Origin: Leucobacter muris
Lineage (GTDB): Bacteria; Actinomycetota; Actinomycetes; Actinomycetales; Microbacteriaceae
DNA: 64,000 bases
Reading direction: 5' to 3'
NCBI RefSeq assembly: GCF_004028235.1
Contig: NZ_CP035037.1
Location: 2,852,001 to 2,916,000, forward strand
Part shown: positions 24,913-34,320 of the stretch, piece after piece
How positions within the stretch are numbered: position 1 is the first letter of the stretch
Layout of the letters: each line of letters starts with the position of its first letter
Made by a program: the position numbers and the translations under genes
The notes under the pieces: generated by a model
Databases searched by the model: none
Told to the model about the DNA's origin: nothing
What the model saw: only the letters and a program-made list of their open reading frames with translations

Positions 24913-25987
24913 CTAGCTGACGCCCGGAAACCGGATCACATTGTCGGGCACCTCGGGGCTCGGCGGCGTCGGTATCGCCGGCCTGATCCGCGGGTCGGAG
25001 ACCGCGTTGGCAGCCTCCTGCCGCACCTTCGAGCGGCGGTGCGCATAGCGTTCGGCGGTGCTCAGCGAGGCGTGCCCCAGCAGGGTCGCGACCTCGGCGA
25101 TCGTGAACCCCGCGTCGAGCAGCGCGGTCGCGTAGGTGTGGCGCAGCGTGTGGATGGTGGCCTTGTCGTCTTCGGAGTAGCCGTCGTTCAGCCGTGCCCT
25201 CTCGACTGCGGGTTCCCAGCTGCGGCGTCGCCAGTTCGAGTAGTCGAGCGGCTGACCGCTACTCGAGGTGAAGAGGAACTCACCCTGCGCAGTCGTGCTC
25301 AGCACGGGGTCGATGATGCCGAGCAGCCATTCGGCGATCGGCGTCGTGCGCCGCTTCTTGCCCTTGGTGTACGGCTTCAAGATCCGGTTCTGCGCATCCC
25401 ACGCGCGCCGCCACCTGATCGACTCCTCGGCCCGGTGGATGTGCTCCGGTCCGAGCGCTACGGCCTCACCCCAGCGCGGCCCAGCACCGAGCAGCACGGC
25501 GACGAGCGCCTGATCCCTGCGCACGATCGCCCACTCCTCGTCCGTCGCATCCTCGTGCTGTGGTTCGAACGCCGCGAACAGGCGGTGCTGCTCCTCGCCG
25601 CTGAGCGTCCGCTCCGAGAGATTGTCGGGGATGCGGAGGTTCAGGCGAAAGGCCGGGTTCGCCGCGATCACGCCGGCGTCGACCGCTGCGGAGAGCGAGG
25701 TGGAGAACGCCGCGATGACGCGCTTCGCGGAAGTCGCGGCGAGCCCGTCGTCCTGCATCTCGAGCGCCCAGATGCGCAGCTGGTGCCGGTCGATCTCGAT
25801 GAGAGGCGTGTTGCCCCACTTCGGCATGATCCGGCTGCGGATCATGCTCATCGTGCGCGTGTGGGTGGAGCGCTCGACGTAGTGCCCGCGCAGCCATTCC
25901 TCGCACCAGTCGCCCCAGGTGCGCTCGGCGGCGCGCGGATCGCGCCACCCGAGCTCTCGCGAATCCTCCTCGAGCGCACTCGCCTTG
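24913..25987 (-). pseudogene. int: tyrosine recombinase integrase, N-terminus cut off by an IS element
   Basis: The reading frame is open from the IS edge (25987) to the stop at 24913, about 357 codons. The catalytic domain is complete: Arg in LLGAGPRWGEAVAL, HTLRHTYAT (H-x-x-R), LGHASLSTAERYAH (His and the nucleophile Tyr). The core-binding part is visible (DWCEEWLRGHYVERSTHTRTM). The N-terminal arm-binding domain is lost, since upstream codons run straight into the IS end. An internal ATG at 25851 could still yield a shorter catalytic fragment. Without arm binding, normal excision is unlikely. Confidence 0.88.
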
Positions 25988-27372
25988 GGGTCTGTCCGAT
26001 AAACGGTGTGTGGGATCCGGCGGTTTTCATTCGTGAGTGGTTTTCTCGAACCGTCCGGCGAAGGTGATCGCGAACGCGTTCAGCGCGGGCTTCCACCTCA
26101 TCACCCAGCGTGCCCTTCCGCCGCCAGTCGGGTCAAGCGACCGCGTCACGAGGTAGAGACATTTCAGCGCGGCGGCCTCGTTGGGAAAGTGCCCCCGAGC
26201 TCTCACGGCGCGCCGATAGCGAGCGTTGATTGACTCGATCGCGTTGGTCGTGCAGATCACCCGCCGGATCTCGACGTCATACTCAAGGAACGGCACGAAC
26301 TCCGCCCAGCTGTTCTTCCAGAGCTGCACGATCGCCGGATACCGTCCACCCCACTCGGCGGCGAACTCCTCGAACCGATCCTTCGCCGCCTGCTCCGACG
26401 GGGCCGTGTAGACGGGTTTGAGGGAACGGACGATCGCGTCGCGGTGTTGCCGCCCGGCGTAGCGGAAGCTGTTGCGGATCAGATGGACGATGCACTGCTG
26501 GACGACCGTTTGCTCCCAAGTGGTGTTGATCGCCTCCGGGAGACCCTTCAGCCCGTCGCAGACCGCGATGAGCACGTCCTCGACACCCCGGTTCTTCAGC
26601 TCGGTGAACACCTGCAGCCAGAACCTCGCACCCTCCTGACCGTCACCGGCCCAGATGCCGAGGATGTCGCGTTCCCCGTTCACGGTGACGCCCATCACGA
26701 CATAGAACGGGGTGTTCCTCACCTGCCCGTCACGGACCTTCACCACGATCGCGTCGACGAAGATCACCGGGTAGAGCGCATCCAACGGCCTGCTCGACCA
26801 TTCGGCGAGTTCCCCGGCGACCTTCTCGGTGATCCGGCTGATCGTGTCCTTGGAGACCTTCGCCCCATAGACCTCGTCGAAATGCGCAGCGATCTCACCG
26901 GTCGTCAACCCCCGAGCGGAAAGGGACAGAACGATCTGATCGATGCCGTCCAGTCGGCGTTTCCGCTTGGGGACGATCACCGGCTCGAACGACCCGTCTC
27001 GATCTCGCGGGACTTCGATCTCGACGGGGCCGATCTCTGTCAGCACCGTCTTGACCCGCGTCCCGTTACGCATGTTCTCGCCGATTGGGGTCCCGCCGTG
27101 CTCGTGGCCGAGGTGCTCGGTCAACTCGGCATTCAGCGCGGTCTCGAGGACGTTCTTCGTGAGCTGGCTGAGCAGGCCGCCCGGCCCCGTCAGGCTCACG
27201 CCCTGCTCCTTCGCCTGCGCGAGCAAGCGTTCTGCGAGTTCTTTCTGATCGATGATCTCCCCGGTCACGGGATCAATCATCTCGTCGTCAACAACGACAG
27301 TGGTCGTGTCAGCCACGGCCATCTCCTTTCGGATCAGGCCGGACCCTCACACACCATTATTCAGACAGTCCC
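25988..27372 (-). mobile_element. IS256-family insertion sequence
   Basis: A 1,385-bp element with imperfect terminal inverted repeats of about 30 bp. The left end begins GGGTCTGTCCGATAAACGG; the right end, reverse-complemented, begins GGGACTGTCTGAATAATGG, and both continue GTGTG. One transposase gene fills it. The 8 bp on either side (TCGCCTTG left, TACAGCGG right) do not match, so there is no target duplication. Together with truncated genes on both sides, this indicates an adjacent deletion. Confidence 0.88.
26027..27322 (-). CDS. IS256-family (mutator-type) transposase
   Basis: 431-aa DDE transposase that cuts and joins the ends of its own element. The catalytic Asp, Asp and Glu are predicted in VIFVDAIVVKVRDG, LIAVCDGLKGLPEAI and CTTNAIESINARYR. 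The N-terminal DNA-binding region contains LARGLTTGEIAAHF-like helices (SARGLTTGEIAAHFDEVYG). The length is in the family range (about 390-430 aa) and the frame is intact, so the element may still be active. The ATG is preceded by AAAGGAGATGGCC. Confidence 0.95.
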   Translation of the reverse strand: MAVADTTTVVVDDEMIDPVTGEIIDQKELAERLLAQAKEQGVSLTGPGGLLSQLTKNVLETALNAELTEHLGHEHGGTPIGENMRNGTRVKTVLTEIGPVEIEVPRDRDGSFEPVIVPKRKRRLDGIDQIVLSLSARGLTTGEIAAHFDEVYGAKVSKDTISRITEKVAGELAEWSSRPLDALYPVIFVDAIVVKVRDGQVRNTPFYVVMGVTVNGERDILGIWAGDGQEGARFWLQVFTELKNRGVEDVLIAVCDGLKGLPEAINTTWEQTVVQQCIVHLIRNSFRYAGRQHRDAIVRSLKPVYTAPSEQAAKDRFEEFAAEWGGRYPAIVQLWKNSWAEFVPFLEYDVEIRRVICTTNAIESINARYRRAVRARGHFPNEAAALKCLYLVTRSLDPTGGGRARWVMRWKPALNAFAITFAGRFEKTTHE

Positions 27373-28350
27373 TACAGCGGCACGGGAGAGTGCGCGGGGT
27401 GCGCGCCCGTGTCGGCCCGCGACGGCGCGATGGTGTGCGATCGGTGCTTCGGCAGGCTTCGCAGTCGGATCGAGCTGATCCCCGACCTCGTGGCAATGCT
27501 GCGCAGCCTGGCGGATCCGCGGAAGGCTGCTGTATACGATCGGCCGATGGTGTCGGGGGCGGCGCCCGAAGGGATCCCGGCGCCAGTACCTGCCGACATC
27601 ATCGACGCGCAAGTCGACCTGCTCCACACGATAAGCGCCGGACAGCTTCGCCCTGGCGCTGAGAGCGACGAGGCGTACGACCACGCACTGCGCGCGGTCG
27701 CGCCGATCCTCGCGTCGTTCGACGCGATCGCGAACGATGAGGAGTCGTTCTTGCAGTGGTGGTCGCTCGTCGTGCCGGCGGCGAGCGCGTCGCATCCGGA
27801 GTTCTGGACGGTGACGCGGGTGTTGGGGAAGTGGCCGCTTGAGGATCGGCGGCGGTGGGCGGCGCAGCCGTGCCCGCAGTGCGGGTTGAAGTCGGTGCGG
27901 ATTAGTCCGCCGCGGCATCGGTATGCGCTGACGTGGTTTTCGTGTTCGAAGTGCGAGTGGCGCCGGTCGGAGCGTGATGATGATGGGGTGTGGGCTAGTG
28001 CGTTCGGTCTTCATGCTGATGCGCCGGCGCAGGAGGGTGTGGTGGCGCCGGAGGCGGCGCTGCATCCCGATCTCGATCTGCGGCCGGCGATCTCGTCGGG
28101 TGCGGCGCGTGCGGCGCTGGTGAGTGATGGGCGCGAGCCGGGGGAGGTGTTCGAGGTGTTCATGGTCGGTGCTGTGCCGGAGCTTGGGGAGGCGTTCGCT
28201 CGGCTTGCTGAGCAGGTCGCGGCGGTTGCGCGCTCGAGTTACAAGAACGGTGGGCTGTTGGCGGCGGGAGCCCGGCTCGTGGCGGAGGCGATTCGAGAGG
28301 CTGCCGAGGATGTGCACGCGGAGGGGATTGGGGGTGGCGCGGAGCGATGA
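27373..28350 (+). pseudogene. phage zinc-ribbon protein, 5' end removed by the IS element
   Basis: The coding frame is open from the first base after the IS (YSGTGECAGCAP...), and no plausible start precedes the first zinc motif. An internal GTG at 27409 would lose that motif. Two zinc-ribbon-like Cys sets are visible: CAGC with CDRC, then CPQC with CSKC about 30 residues apart. The remaining 325 residues match no family I can name. Zinc-ribbon proteins of this sort often sit just before the HNH/terminase block in actinophages. The stop overlaps the next ATG (ATGA), so they are coupled. Confidence 0.7.
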
Positions 28351-28670
28351 GTGGGGGGTTCCTGGACTTTGACCGGGCGGCGGCGCGCGTCGGGAAGAGC
28401 CGCAGCACGATCCGTCGGTGGGTGGAGGCTGAGCTGTTGCATCCGGTGCTCGGGATGGTGCGGGAGTCCGAGTTGCTCGAGGCCGACCGGAAGATGCGGG
28501 CTCGCCGTGGTCGTCCGCGCGGGGCGGGGTCGAGCCGCCGGCCGGATCCTGTGGCTGTGGTCGAGGAAGCGATCGGGCGGGGCGGCGACGCTGAGGCCGC
28601 GGTCGATGCGCTGCGTGTGGCGGGTCTGCTGCGGGACGGCGGGCGAGGAAAAGTGGAAAAAGTGATCTGA
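28347..28670 (+). CDS. small helix-turn-helix DNA-binding protein
   Basis: 107-aa protein starting MSGGFLDFDRAAARVGKSRSTIRRWVEAELLHPV, an excisionase/MerR-like helix-turn-helix over residues about 8-32, followed by a basic stretch (RARRGRPRGAGSSRR) and an alpha-helical tail. It overlaps the upstream zinc-ribbon gene by 4 bp. It may regulate the late genes or act in packaging as a small DNA-binding partner. Its role is not established. A terminator follows at 28703. Confidence 0.65.
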   Translation: MSGGFLDFDRAAARVGKSRSTIRRWVEAELLHPVLGMVRESELLEADRKMRARRGRPRGAGSSRRPDPVAVVEEAIGRGGDAEAAVDALRVAGLLRDGGRGKVEKVI

Positions 28671-28702
28671 AGAAGTGTTAGGCTTAGCCTGCGCGTGAAT
28701 TA

Positions 28703-28726
28703 ACCCCGAACTGAGGTTCGGGGTCT
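28703..28726 (+). terminator. hairpin terminator after the HTH gene
   Basis: ACCCCGAAC, loop TGAG, GTTCGGGGT, then CTTCG. It is a 9-bp stem closing the short left-end operon. Confidence 0.7.
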
Positions 28727-28789
28727 TCGCGTTTCTGGTGGTCGTTGTCGTCGGAGCAACTGGGTCTGTGCCTCGGATATGGTGGTGCC

Positions 28790-29092
28790 ATGAACGCACC
28801 TATCGGGGCCGTGCGCCCGAGTAACTCGAAGCTCGCGAAGATCTTCGACGAGGCGATCCAGAACGGCCTCGAGATCCGCTACTCGAGCGAGCAGCAGGTC
28901 GTCGTGTACCGCAAGAACCAGTGGGGCTGTGGTGGCCTGATCCTGCTCGTCATCCTCGGCATTCTGACCGCGTTCATCGTGCCGATCATCCTGCTCGTGC
29001 TCGGGGCGCTCTCGCCCGGCGGGCAGGTCACCACCTACACGCTCATGCCGAACGGCAAGATCAAGAAGAAGCAGCGCGCGGCACGCAACTAA
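28790..29092 (+). CDS. small membrane protein
   Basis: 100 aa from ATG 28790. A hydrophilic N-terminal half (AKIFDEAIQNGLEIRYSSEQQ) precedes one long hydrophobic stretch, probably a hairpin of two helices (GGLILLVILGILTAFIVPIILLVLGAL), then a basic tail ending KIKKKQRAARN. No family is recognised. It is flanked by terminators at 28703 and 29108, so it is its own transcription unit, as for a lysogeny-expressed cargo gene such as a superinfection-exclusion protein. That role is only a suggestion. Confidence 0.6.
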   Translation: MNAPIGAVRPSNSKLAKIFDEAIQNGLEIRYSSEQQVVVYRKNQWGCGGLILLVILGILTAFIVPIILLVLGALSPGGQVTTYTLMPNGKIKKKQRAARN

Positions 29093-29107
29093 CCCACCGA
29101 CTCACCG

Positions 29108-29138
29108 AGCCCCGGAGCCTCACAGCCCCGGGGCTTTG
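29108..29138 (+). terminator. terminator after the small membrane-protein gene
   Basis: AGCCCCGG (29108-29115) pairs with CCGGGGCT (29128-29135), followed by TTTGT. Confidence 0.65.
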
Positions 29139-29156
29139 TCGTTCCCGGAGGTGGCC

Positions 29157-29462
29157 GTGAGTGGCAAGCGGAAGATCACCCGTCGGTTCATCGAACTGCG
29201 CGCCAGGTTCCGGGCCGAGTGTGCGGCGGAGCAGGCGGCGTGCTGGATCTGCGGGCAGGACCACATCGACTACGAGGCGCCGTTCGACGACTGGGAGAAC
29301 GACGACCGCTTCGAGCTCGATCACTTCTACCCGGTGTCCACCCACCCGCATCTGCAGGAGGATCCGGCGAACTTCCGGCCGTCAGCGCACGGCTGCAACA
29401 ACGAACGCAGCAACGGGCCGCCGCGGCCCGGCCTCGGCATTCTCAGCCAGGCATGGACCTAG
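29157..29462 (+). CDS. phage HNH endonuclease
   Basis: 101-aa HNH nuclease: a CWIC zinc pair near residue 27, the catalytic ELDHFYPVSTHPHL and the closing HGCNNERSNG (His and Asn of the HNH fold). Starting at GTG 29157 is supported by GGAGGTG 4 nt upstream. HNH genes directly before the terminase genes are typical of cos-type siphophages, where the nuclease works with the terminase in end formation and packaging. Confidence 0.85.
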   Translation: MSGKRKITRRFIELRARFRAECAAEQAACWICGQDHIDYEAPFDDWENDDRFELDHFYPVSTHPHLQEDPANFRPSAHGCNNERSNGPPRPGLGILSQAWT

Positions 29463-29476
29463 TGAAGGGGAACAAC

Positions 29477-29779
29477 ATGGCGGTACAGATCGGTTCGGTC
29501 ATCGGCCGAGTGCTTATCCAGATCGGCGACGGCGACGCCATCGAGGTCGGCACGCTGGACATCGGAAGCATCTCCGCATCGACAAGCCAGGCGCCGCAGT
29601 GCCGCTGCCGCGAGGGCGACGACGCGCACGCGCACGTGAAGCTTCACCTCAACGCGCATGATCACGACACCGTTGCCGACGCACTCGCCGAGAGTCTCCG
29701 TGGCACCGTCGCCGACCGTGGGCGACCGGTTGGCGGCGTCCCGCGAGGGGGAGGGGCGGTCAGATCTCGGGAGGGCTGA
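29477..29779 (+). CDS. small phage protein of unknown function
   Basis: 100 aa from ATG 29477, starting MAVQIGSVIGRVLIQIGDGDAIEVG, a beta-rich stretch. The middle part has a Cys/His cluster (CRCREGDDAHAHVKLHLNAHDHD) that could bind a metal. The C-terminus is Gly/Arg-rich. It lies between the HNH and small-terminase genes and is transcribed with them. No family recognised. Confidence 0.55.
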   Translation: MAVQIGSVIGRVLIQIGDGDAIEVGTLDIGSISASTSQAPQCRCREGDDAHAHVKLHLNAHDHDTVADALAESLRGTVADRGRPVGGVPRGGGAVRSREG

Positions 29780-29869
29780 CCGCCGGAACACCTCCCGCCC
29801 GGCCTGTTCCTCTCTCCCCGCCGACCCCGATAGGGGGTCGCGCGCGTGCGCGTAGTAGGGAGGTGCGAC

Positions 29870-30229
29870 GTGACAAACTTCGTCGACGAGAGCGTCACCG
29901 AGGCGTTCGAGCGATCGGTGAAGAACGCGCGGCACCTGCGAGTGCGCGACGCCCCGGCGGTGGCCGCGGCGCGGGCGCTCGCACGCAAGATCGATGCCTG
30001 GGACGTGATCGTCGACTGGGCCCTCGAAGACGCATCCGAGACGAAGGGCGTCCGGCCCGCGGTGCCCGCGAACGACAACGTGTCGATCGCGAGCTTCCTC
30101 AAGTACCTCGAGAAGCTCAAGCTCCTCCCGCCCGAGGCTGAGGGAGCTGGCGTCACCGGCGCCGCGGGCGCCGGGGTGCCGAAGCAGAACGATCTCGAAG
30201 CGATGCGGAGGAAGCTCGCGGGCGGCTGA
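29870..30229 (+). CDS. phage terminase small subunit
   Basis: 119-aa protein directly before the large terminase gene. Its N-terminal helical region (ESVTEAFERSVKNARHLRVRDAPAVAAARALARKIDAW) is the pattern seen in actinophage TerS proteins. TerS recognises the packaging site and loads TerL. The start is GTG 29870 behind GGGAGGTG; an earlier in-frame GTG at 29846 has no ribosome site. The call rests on position and pattern and lacks a diagnostic motif. Confidence 0.72.
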   Translation: MTNFVDESVTEAFERSVKNARHLRVRDAPAVAAARALARKIDAWDVIVDWALEDASETKGVRPAVPANDNVSIASFLKYLEKLKLLPPEAEGAGVTGAAGAGVPKQNDLEAMRRKLAGG

Positions 30230-30242
30230 CCCGGGAGGTGTC

Positions 30243-31824
30243 GTGGCGAAGAAGCGTTACGGCCGCACCGAACCGCGGATCTTCACCAAGCCGCGCGTCG
30301 AGCTGACACCGGCCTCCTCGCGCGGCTTCGAGGTCATCGCGTTCGCCCGCGACGTCTTGCACGTGAAGCTCCTGCCCTGGCAGGAGTGGCTCCTGATCCA
30401 TATGTTCGAGCTGAACGGCGACGGCACGCTCCGATTCGGCAAGGCGCTCGTCATCGTCGGCCGCCAGAACGGGAAGACGCTGCTCGCGGCCGTACTGTCG
30501 GCTTACTGGATGTTCGTTGATGCGGTCCGATGGGGCGATCTGTCGCCGGCGCACACCTTCGAGATCTACGGCTCGGCGCAGAAGCTCGACGTTGCGATGA
30601 AGCCATGGCGGCAGGTGCGTGCCTGGGCGGGCCCCGACAACCGCAAGATCGGGATCGCCCCCGACCGGGTGCCGATGCTGCAGGCGTGCACCTACCCGCC
30701 TCGCATGGTCAACGGCGAGGTCGAGCTGAAGACCCATGAGGGTGCGGCATACAAGCCCCGCACATTCGAGGCCGTGCGCGGTCTCACTGCGGCGCGCATG
30801 ATCCTCGACGAGCTGCGCAAGCAGTACGACTATGAGGGATGGTCGGCGATCACGAAGGCCGACACTGCAGTATTCGACTCGTTCCTGCTCGCCCTCTCCA
30901 ACGCTGGCACCGACCGCTCCGAGGTGCTGAAGGACACTCGTGACATCGCGCACGCTGAGGTCGACGATCCGGACGCTGAATGGTTCGTGGCGGAGTGGTC
31001 TGCTCATCCCGATCAGACCATTGACGACCCGACCGCGTTCGAGCAGGCCAACCCCTCCGCCGGATACCTGCCGGGCATGACGATCGAGAAGCTGATGCGC
31101 ACCGCGCGCAACGCCCGTTCGAAGCCCGGAGCCCTGATCGTCGAACGCATTGAGGTGCTCGGGCAGTGGGTCTCCGCCGAGGTGACCCCGTACCTGAACC
31201 TCGCGGAGTGGGAGGCGTGCGAGGACCCACCGAGAATCGACGAACGGGGCGTGCTCGTGGAAGTCGGATCGCAACTCCCCCCCAGACGCGCGCCGCGTGC
31301 TCGGCGTCGACGTGTCCGGAGATCGCAAGATGTCCTATGTCGGCGTGGCGGGTCTCCGCGAAGACGAACGCGCCCACGTCGAAGTCATCGCGCAGCGTGC
31401 CGGGATCCTCTGGGTGGTGCCCTACCTCGTGAAAGTGCGCGAGAAAACTGGGATCAACGAAGTCGCGTTGCAGTCCAAGGGCTGCCCCGCCGCGGATCTC
31501 GTGAAGCCTCTGCAACAGGCCGGGTTCGTCGTACACGAGGTCTCTGGCACCCCGCTCCTGAACGCAGCCGGCCGACTGAACGACGCGGTGCGCGACGGCC
31601 TGGTCCGCCAGCGCGCGCAGCCGATCCTCACCATGGCCGTCGAGAACGGCTCCACGAAGAACCTCAACGGCATGCCCGTATGGGATCGGAGTGGACCCGT
31701 AGACGTGGCGCCAATCGTGGCGATCACCATGGCGCTCTACGCCCTACTCACGACCGACCCGCCCGCCGAGGACGAGTCGGCATACGCGCTCGCCGACGGC
31801 GAAGAAGACAAGGACTGGTGGTGA
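30243..31824 (+). pseudogene. phage terminase large subunit, single-base frameshift in a C run
   Basis: The N-terminal ATPase half is intact from GTG 30243: Walker A-like VIVGRQNGKTLLAA, Walker B ARMILDELRKQYDYEGW and FDSFLLALSNAG. At 31277-31283 a run of seven C pushes the frame by one. The C-terminal RNase H-like nuclease (LGVDVSGDRKMSYVGVAG, then ALQSKGCPAADLVKPLQQAG and ending DKDWW) continues in the other frame to 31824. Removing one C gives a smooth SQLPPDARRVLGVDVSG junction and a normal length of about 526 aa. As read, the product would be a packaging-dead hybrid. A sequencing error is equally possible. Confidence 0.88.
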
Positions 31825-31828
31825 TCGC

Positions 31829-33508
31829 ATGGGGTTTCTCGACGTATTCACGAGCATGATCGCCGGGAAGCAGCAGGGGCAGGTCGCAGGCGAATTCAAC
31901 GGGCAGGACGTGACCGCCTATGCGTTCATGAGTTCGGGCGGCGATGGCATCGAGGGCCACACGATCGAGGCGCTGTGGAAGTCGCAGCCGCACCTGCGCA
32001 CCGTGGTGGGGTTCATCGCCCGTCAGATGTCGCAGCTGTCCCTGAAGCTCTACGAGCGCGACGGCGACGAGATCAAACGTGTCCGAACCGGCAAGGTCGC
32101 GCAGCTGCTGCGCACCCCGAACGGGGAGGAGACCTTCTCCGAGCTGATGTACGCGCTCGTTGGCGAGTGGGCACTCCGAGATGACTCCTACCTCGTGCTG
32201 CTCGGCGGGGAACTGCGGGTGTTCCCTGCCAAGTGGATCACCCCGGTGAAGCGCAATGCGTTCCAGGTCGACGGCTACAAGCTCGTCACCAAGAACGGCG
32301 AGAGCCACGAGCTCACCACCGAGCAGGTGTTCCGGTTCAAGGGGTGGACCCCGTCGGAGCCGCTGAAGGCAACCTCGCCCGTCGAGACGCTGAAACTGAT
32401 GCTCGAAGAGCAGCACAGCGCCCGCATGTTCCGCAAGCAGGTGTGGAAGCGCGGCGGCCGATTCGGTGGGTTCCTCACGCGCCCCGCCGGCGCTCCGAAG
32501 TGGGACAACGCCGCGCGCGGCCGCTTCGATCGCATGTGGCAGGCGTTCACCGGCAACGGCGGGGCCCGCGCCGGCGACGCCCCCCTCCTCGAGGACGGGA
32601 TGGAATACAAGACCGCCCGCATCGCCGCGAAGGAAGATCAGTGGCTCGAATCCGTCCGCGCCTCGCTCGAGATGTGCGCCCAGGTGTACTACATCAACCC
32701 GACGATGGTCGGCCTGCTGGACAACGCCAACTTCGCCAACGTGCGCGAGTTCCGTCGATCCCTCTACGGTGACTCGCTCGGACCGATCGTGAAGAAGATC
32801 GAGGACCGCTTCAACAGCTTCATCCTGCCGGCGCTCGGCGCCCCCGAGAACCAGTACGTCGAGTTCAACGTCGAGGCGAAGCTGCGCGGATCCTTCGAGG
32901 AGCAGGCGGCGGTCGTCTCGACCGCGACCGGCGCGCCGTGGCAGACGGTGAACGAGTCGCGCAAGCTGTTCAACCTCTCCCCGGTCGAGGGCGGCGACGA
33001 CATGGTGCGCCCCCTCAACGTGCTCTTCGGCGGGCAGGCATCCCCCAGGGACGGCCAGACCGCCGGCGGCGGGGGGCCGGCCCCCGAGCTGGAAGCGGCC
33101 CCGGTGAAAGTCGGGCCCACCGCGGACGACATCGCGAAGCTCATCACTGCCGCCACGGCGCTCATCCGCGCTGGCTTCGATCCGCAGGCCTCGCTCGGCG
33201 CGGTCGGGCTCGACCCGATCGAGCACCTGGGCCTGCTGCCGGTGACGGTGCGAGACGACGCAGTGAAGGCCGCAACCGAACGCTTCCTCGTCCGCCAGTA
33301 CGAGGCGGTGCAGGCAAAGCGGCACGGCGGTGTTGATCGCTGGTGGGACCAGCAGCGCTGGGATCGGGAGCTTGCCGACGACCTCAGCAAGAGCGGGCTG
33401 AGCCCGCACCTGGCGAGGCCTGTGGCGAACGGCATCAACACGCTCATGTTCGAGCACTACTCGTCGGGCTCGCCGGCGATTCAAACCATGTTGGAGGTGG
33501 GGTCGTGA
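31829..33508 (+). CDS. HK97-type portal protein
   Basis: 559-aa portal, the ring at the capsid vertex for DNA entry and exit. Typical portal segments: SQPHLRTVVGFIARQMSQLSLKLYER, RTPNGEETFSELMYALVGEW, LTTEQVFRFKGWTPSEP and VYYINPTMVGLLDNANFANVREFRRSLYGDSLGPI. The last 130 residues after a Gly/Pro linker (AGGGGPAPELEAAP) are an alpha-helical extension. It starts 4 bp after terL, and its TGA overlaps the GTG of the protease gene. Confidence 0.9.
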   Translation: MGFLDVFTSMIAGKQQGQVAGEFNGQDVTAYAFMSSGGDGIEGHTIEALWKSQPHLRTVVGFIARQMSQLSLKLYERDGDEIKRVRTGKVAQLLRTPNGEETFSELMYALVGEWALRDDSYLVLLGGELRVFPAKWITPVKRNAFQVDGYKLVTKNGESHELTTEQVFRFKGWTPSEPLKATSPVETLKLMLEEQHSARMFRKQVWKRGGRFGGFLTRPAGAPKWDNAARGRFDRMWQAFTGNGGARAGDAPLLEDGMEYKTARIAAKEDQWLESVRASLEMCAQVYYINPTMVGLLDNANFANVREFRRSLYGDSLGPIVKKIEDRFNSFILPALGAPENQYVEFNVEAKLRGSFEEQAAVVSTATGAPWQTVNESRKLFNLSPVEGGDDMVRPLNVLFGGQASPRDGQTAGGGGPAPELEAAPVKVGPTADDIAKLITAATALIRAGFDPQASLGAVGLDPIEHLGLLPVTVRDDAVKAATERFLVRQYEAVQAKRHGGVDRWWDQQRWDRELADDLSKSGLSPHLARPVANGINTLMFEHYSSGSPAIQTMLEVGS

Positions 33509-34320
33509 AGACCAAATCCATTCAGATCGATGTGAAGGTCATCGACCTCGAGGCCGGCCAGTTCGAGGGGTACGCGGCGGTGTTCGGCAACAAGGACTCC
33601 TACGGCGACGTCATCGTCGCCGGGGCGTTCGCCGACACGCTGGCAGCCGACTTCGGCCCCGACGGCCAGGGCGTGCCGACGTACTGGTGCCACGACTTCA
33701 AGGACCCCTTCAAGAACATCGGCGCGACGATCTGGGCGAAAGAAGACTCTCGAGGTCTGCGCGTTCGCGTGCAGCTCGATCTCGATACCCAGAACGCGAA
33801 GCAGACGCTCAAACTCCTGAAAGAGGGCCGCGTCAAGCAGATGAGCTTCGGCTACGACGTCATCGAGGGCGCCTACGTGGAGTCCGAGGAGCATGGCTTC
33901 TACTACGAGCTGCGGAAGCTGAAGCTTCACGAGGTGTCGGTGGTGCCCATCGGCGCGAACCAGGAAACCGAGGTTCTCGCGGCGAAGGCGGCCGGCGACG
34001 CAGGCGACGCCGCGCTCGCCGTCGAGCTGTTCACGCAGGCGCTCGAGCACCTCAGCCTCGCGAAGGGCGCCCTGATCGGGGCCGCCACGGCTGCGAAGGC
34101 CGCCAACATCGAACTTCCCGCCGCCGAGGCGGGATCCCATGAGTCGGAATCTGACAGCGGTGAGGAACCCGCGCAGGCCAAGTCTGAGGAGCCGTCACCG
34201 GCCAAGGATGAGGAGCCTGCAGAGGTCAAGTCGCAGACGGCAGAGCACGCACTCGCACTCCACGACATCGGCCGCCTGGTCGGTGTCGACATCACCACCC
34301 TGAAGGGAGATCACGCATGA
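33505..34320 (+). CDS. HK97-type prohead protease (peptidase S78)
   Basis: 271-aa maturation protease. The catalytic His is predicted in YWCHDFKDP and the Ser in VKQMSFGYDVIEG, with HEVSVVPIGANQETE after them, all in family order. The C-terminal 90 residues are acidic and repetitive (ESESDSGEEPAQAKSEEPSPAK), perhaps a scaffold-like tail, since no separate scaffold gene is seen. The start is GTG 33505, overlapping the portal stop. It overlaps the capsid gene by 4 bp. Confidence 0.88.
   Translation: MKTKSIQIDVKVIDLEAGQFEGYAAVFGNKDSYGDVIVAGAFADTLAADFGPDGQGVPTYWCHDFKDPFKNIGATIWAKEDSRGLRVRVQLDLDTQNAKQTLKLLKEGRVKQMSFGYDVIEGAYVESEEHGFYYELRKLKLHEVSVVPIGANQETEVLAAKAAGDAGDAALAVELFTQALEHLSLAKGALIGAATAAKAANIELPAAEAGSHESESDSGEEPAQAKSEEPSPAKDEEPAEVKSQTAEHALALHDIGRLVGVDITTLKGDHA

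Noticed and set aside
25980-27380. 8-bp target duplication around the IS element
   Set aside because: TCGCCTTG on the left and TACAGCGG on the right do not match in any register, so a simple insertion is not supported.
29820-29869. cos site in the gap before the small terminase gene
   Set aside because: The GC-rich alternating stretch and a short ACCCC/GGGGT hairpin are suggestive, but no defined cohesive-end sequence can be recognised by eye.
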